Assembly (NCBI GenBank): GCA_945872875.1
Contig: CAMCBB010000014.1
Location: forward strand, 1-23,649
Origin: Flavobacterium psychrophilum
GTDB lineage: Bacteria; Bacteroidota; Bacteroidia; Flavobacteriales; Flavobacteriaceae
Direction of reading: 5' to 3'
DNA: 23,649 nt
In this document: in pieces, positions 22,207 to 23,649 of the stretch
Position numbering within the stretch: position 1 is the stretch's first letter
Layout of the letters: every line of letters starts with the position of its first letter
Position numbers and translations under genes: made by a program
Notes under the pieces: generated by a model
What the model was told of the DNA's origin: nothing
Databases searched by the model: none
The model's input: only the letters and a program-made list of their open reading frames with translations

Positions 22207-23649
22207 TTATAAGATAGGTAACGAAACCGTAAATGTAGTTCCTTTACCTAATTGGGTTTCAAATGTAATTGTTCCTTTGTAATTTTCAATAATGTTTTTG
22301 ATGATCCCTAAACCAAGTCCCATTCCACTATTTTTAGTTGTAAATTTAGGTTCAAATATATGTTCTATGTAGCTTGGTTCTATTCCAATTCCATTGTCTT
22401 TTACCGTAATATTTACCCAATTTTCTTCACGCGTTACGGCTACAATAATTGATTTTTCTTCTTGATTTTCTGGAATGGCTTGGATGGCATTTTTAACTAA
22501 GTTCGTAATTATTCGCACTAAATGCGTACGATCCATAACGGTAATAATTTCTTTTTCTTCACTTTCAAAGTGAAGCGCCTCTTCATTAAATATTTCTAAA
22601 GAAAACTCGACTACTTCCACCACATTTAGCGTTTCATTTTGTTGTGCAGGCATCGAAGCAAAGTTAGAAAAGGCAGATGCTACCGAACTCATGGTGTCAA
22701 TTTGCTGAATTAAGGTTTTAGAATAATCACTCAGTTTTTGCTGTAAATTTGGATCTTCGGGATCAAACTTTCGTTGAAAACTTTGAACAGTCAATCGCAT
22801 TGGAGTAAGCGGATTTTTAATTTCATGCGCTACTTGTTTTGCCATTTCGCGCCAAGCTTGCTCTCGCTCACTTTGCGCAAGCATGGTTGCACTTTCTTCA
22901 AGTTTATCCACCATTCGATTATAGGCGTTGATCAAGGAATTGATCTCACGACTATTGGCTTCGATGACAATCTTTTCATTTTTTTGTTCCAAACTAGTTT
23001 GGTTGATCTTTTCTGAAATGGTCTTCAACGATTTGGTAATATAACTCGAAAGAAAATACGCCAATGCAAAAGCAATGAGCAGCATTATAAAATAAACCTG
23101 ACTCAATCGAACCAAGAAATCCTGAATTTCACTTTCGTAAAAACTATCGTCTTCTACATAAGGCAGGTTTAAAATACCGAGAGGTTTAAACTTATCATCT
23201 TTAATTTGACTGTAGGAAGAACGGATTTTTATGCCATCTACAATTTTAATATCCACATACCGCTTTTCAATGGATGACTGCACTAATTTGGTTACATATT
23301 TGGGAATTGGCGGCGCTACATTGTCTACCGAAAAGGAAGCTTTTGAGGTTTTTAATAAATTTCCGCTTAAGCTATAAATATTAATTTCTACATTATGAAT
23401 ATCTGATAATTCATGAATTTTATCTTTAAATATATAAGGTAGATTTCGCTCTGTAAGCGGATAGGTGGTTGTAGATAAAATGTAATTGATGTTTTCTTTT
23501 ACAGCATCTTCTTTTCTGTCTAAACGCTCTTGGTGGTATCTTCGCGCTTCATTTTTAAATTGAATCACCGAAATCAAAGCCATTAATGAGGCGGCAATTA
23601 AGATCAATACAATCATCGATAGGAAAATCCTAATTCGAAGGGAAAGCAT
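22207..23649 (-). CDS. NtrY-like sensor histidine kinase (start at window edge)
   Basis: This protein of at least 480 residues is an inner-membrane sensor kinase. It has a transmembrane helix at about 7-28, a periplasmic sensor region (about 30-183), a second helix at about 185-204, and a HAMP-like linker (about 205-260). The HisKA domain has the phosphorylated H275 in VAHEIKNPLTPMRL, the form found in NtrY-type kinases. The ATPase domain has N387 in NLVKNAIQAIP, DNGIGI (418-423) and GMGLGLG (442-448). No response regulator gene is in view; it could lie beyond the edge. The ATG falls on the last bases of the window, so the true start may be further upstream. Confidence 0.92.
   Translation of the reverse strand: MLSLRIRIFLSMIVLILIAASLMALISVIQFKNEARRYHQERLDRKEDAVKENINYILSTTTYPLTERNLPYIFKDKIHELSDIHNVEINIYSLSGNLLKTSKASFSVDNVAPPIPKYVTKLVQSSIEKRYVDIKIVDGIKIRSSYSQIKDDKFKPLGILNLPYVEDDSFYESEIQDFLVRLSQVYFIMLLIAFALAYFLSSYITKSLKTISEKINQTSLEQKNEKIVIEANSREINSLINAYNRMVDKLEESATMLAQSEREQAWREMAKQVAHEIKNPLTPMRLTVQSFQRKFDPEDPNLQQKLSDYSKTLIQQIDTMSSVASAFSNFASMPAQQNETLNVVEVVEFSLEIFNEEALHFESEEKEIITVMDRTHLVRIITNLVKNAIQAIPENQEEKSIIVAVTREENWVNITVKDNGIGIEPSYIEHIFEPKFTTKNSGMGLGLGIIKNIIENYKGTITFETQLGKGTTFTVSLPIL

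Noticed and set aside
1..23649. CRISPR array, prophage, transposase, toxin-antitoxin or restriction system.
   Set aside because: No direct-repeat array, integrase or transposase motif, terminal inverted repeat pair, or defence-type domain was seen; every gene but a few small ones belongs to a recognisable core family.

Overview
The window looks like chromosomal core sequence from a member of the Flavobacteriaceae, probably Flavobacterium or a close relative. The base composition is AT-rich. Start codons are preceded by A-rich leaders rather than Shine-Dalgarno sequences. Several upstream regions carry the Bacteroidota -7 element TAnnTTTG. The F-type ATP synthase cluster stops at atpG and lacks atpD and atpC, which is the split arrangement known in this phylum. 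Several families typical of the group are present, including a DUF4292 lipoprotein and an HU-CCDC81/SPOR protein. I saw no rRNA, tRNA, CRISPR array, phage, plasmid, toxin-antitoxin or transposon signature. No intergenic gap exceeds about 140 bases.

Layout. (1) Positions 25-1025 hold a bactofilin, an AtpZ-like protein and a small membrane protein (DUF6168-like), joined by overlapping reading frames. (2) Positions 1141-6170 hold atpB-atpE-atpF-atpH-atpA-atpG, with a predicted promoter before atpB. A hairpin with a T-tract lies between atpE and atpF, a GC-rich hairpin lies between atpA and atpG, and an intrinsic terminator follows atpG. (3) Positions 6273-12696 hold a compact envelope operon: a polysaccharide flippase, dut, a sugar nucleotidyltransferase, a secreted TPR protein, a DUF4292 lipoprotein and an EnvC-like murein hydrolase activator. 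It ends at a bidirectional terminator. (4) Positions 12752-14280 on the minus strand hold an acyl-CoA thioesterase and an HU-CCDC81/SPOR protein, each with its own signals. (5) Positions 14385-16469 hold dprA facing trpS with only 3 bases between them. (6) Positions 16540-18821 hold a PlsC-family acyltransferase, a small lipoprotein gene and recA. (7) Positions 18958-21406 hold a second PlsC-family acyltransferase, an acyl-ACP desaturase and an HD-domain phosphohydrolase. (8) Positions 21415-23649 on the minus strand hold an enoyl-CoA hydratase downstream of an NtrY-like sensor histidine kinase that reaches the window edge.

Functional themes are energy coupling (ATP synthase), envelope and peptidoglycan work (bactofilin, flippase, EnvC, SPOR), lipid metabolism (two acyltransferases, desaturase, thioesterase, enoyl-CoA hydratase) and DNA maintenance (dut, dprA, recA). 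I did not find a convincing undescribed system. The most interesting signals are non-coding. Two copies of a dispersed hairpin repeat each sit exactly 6 bases upstream of a start codon. RNA hairpins lie at the two points in the atp operon where required subunit stoichiometry drops. Two genes have promoter elements so close to their start codons that leaderless mRNAs are plausible.
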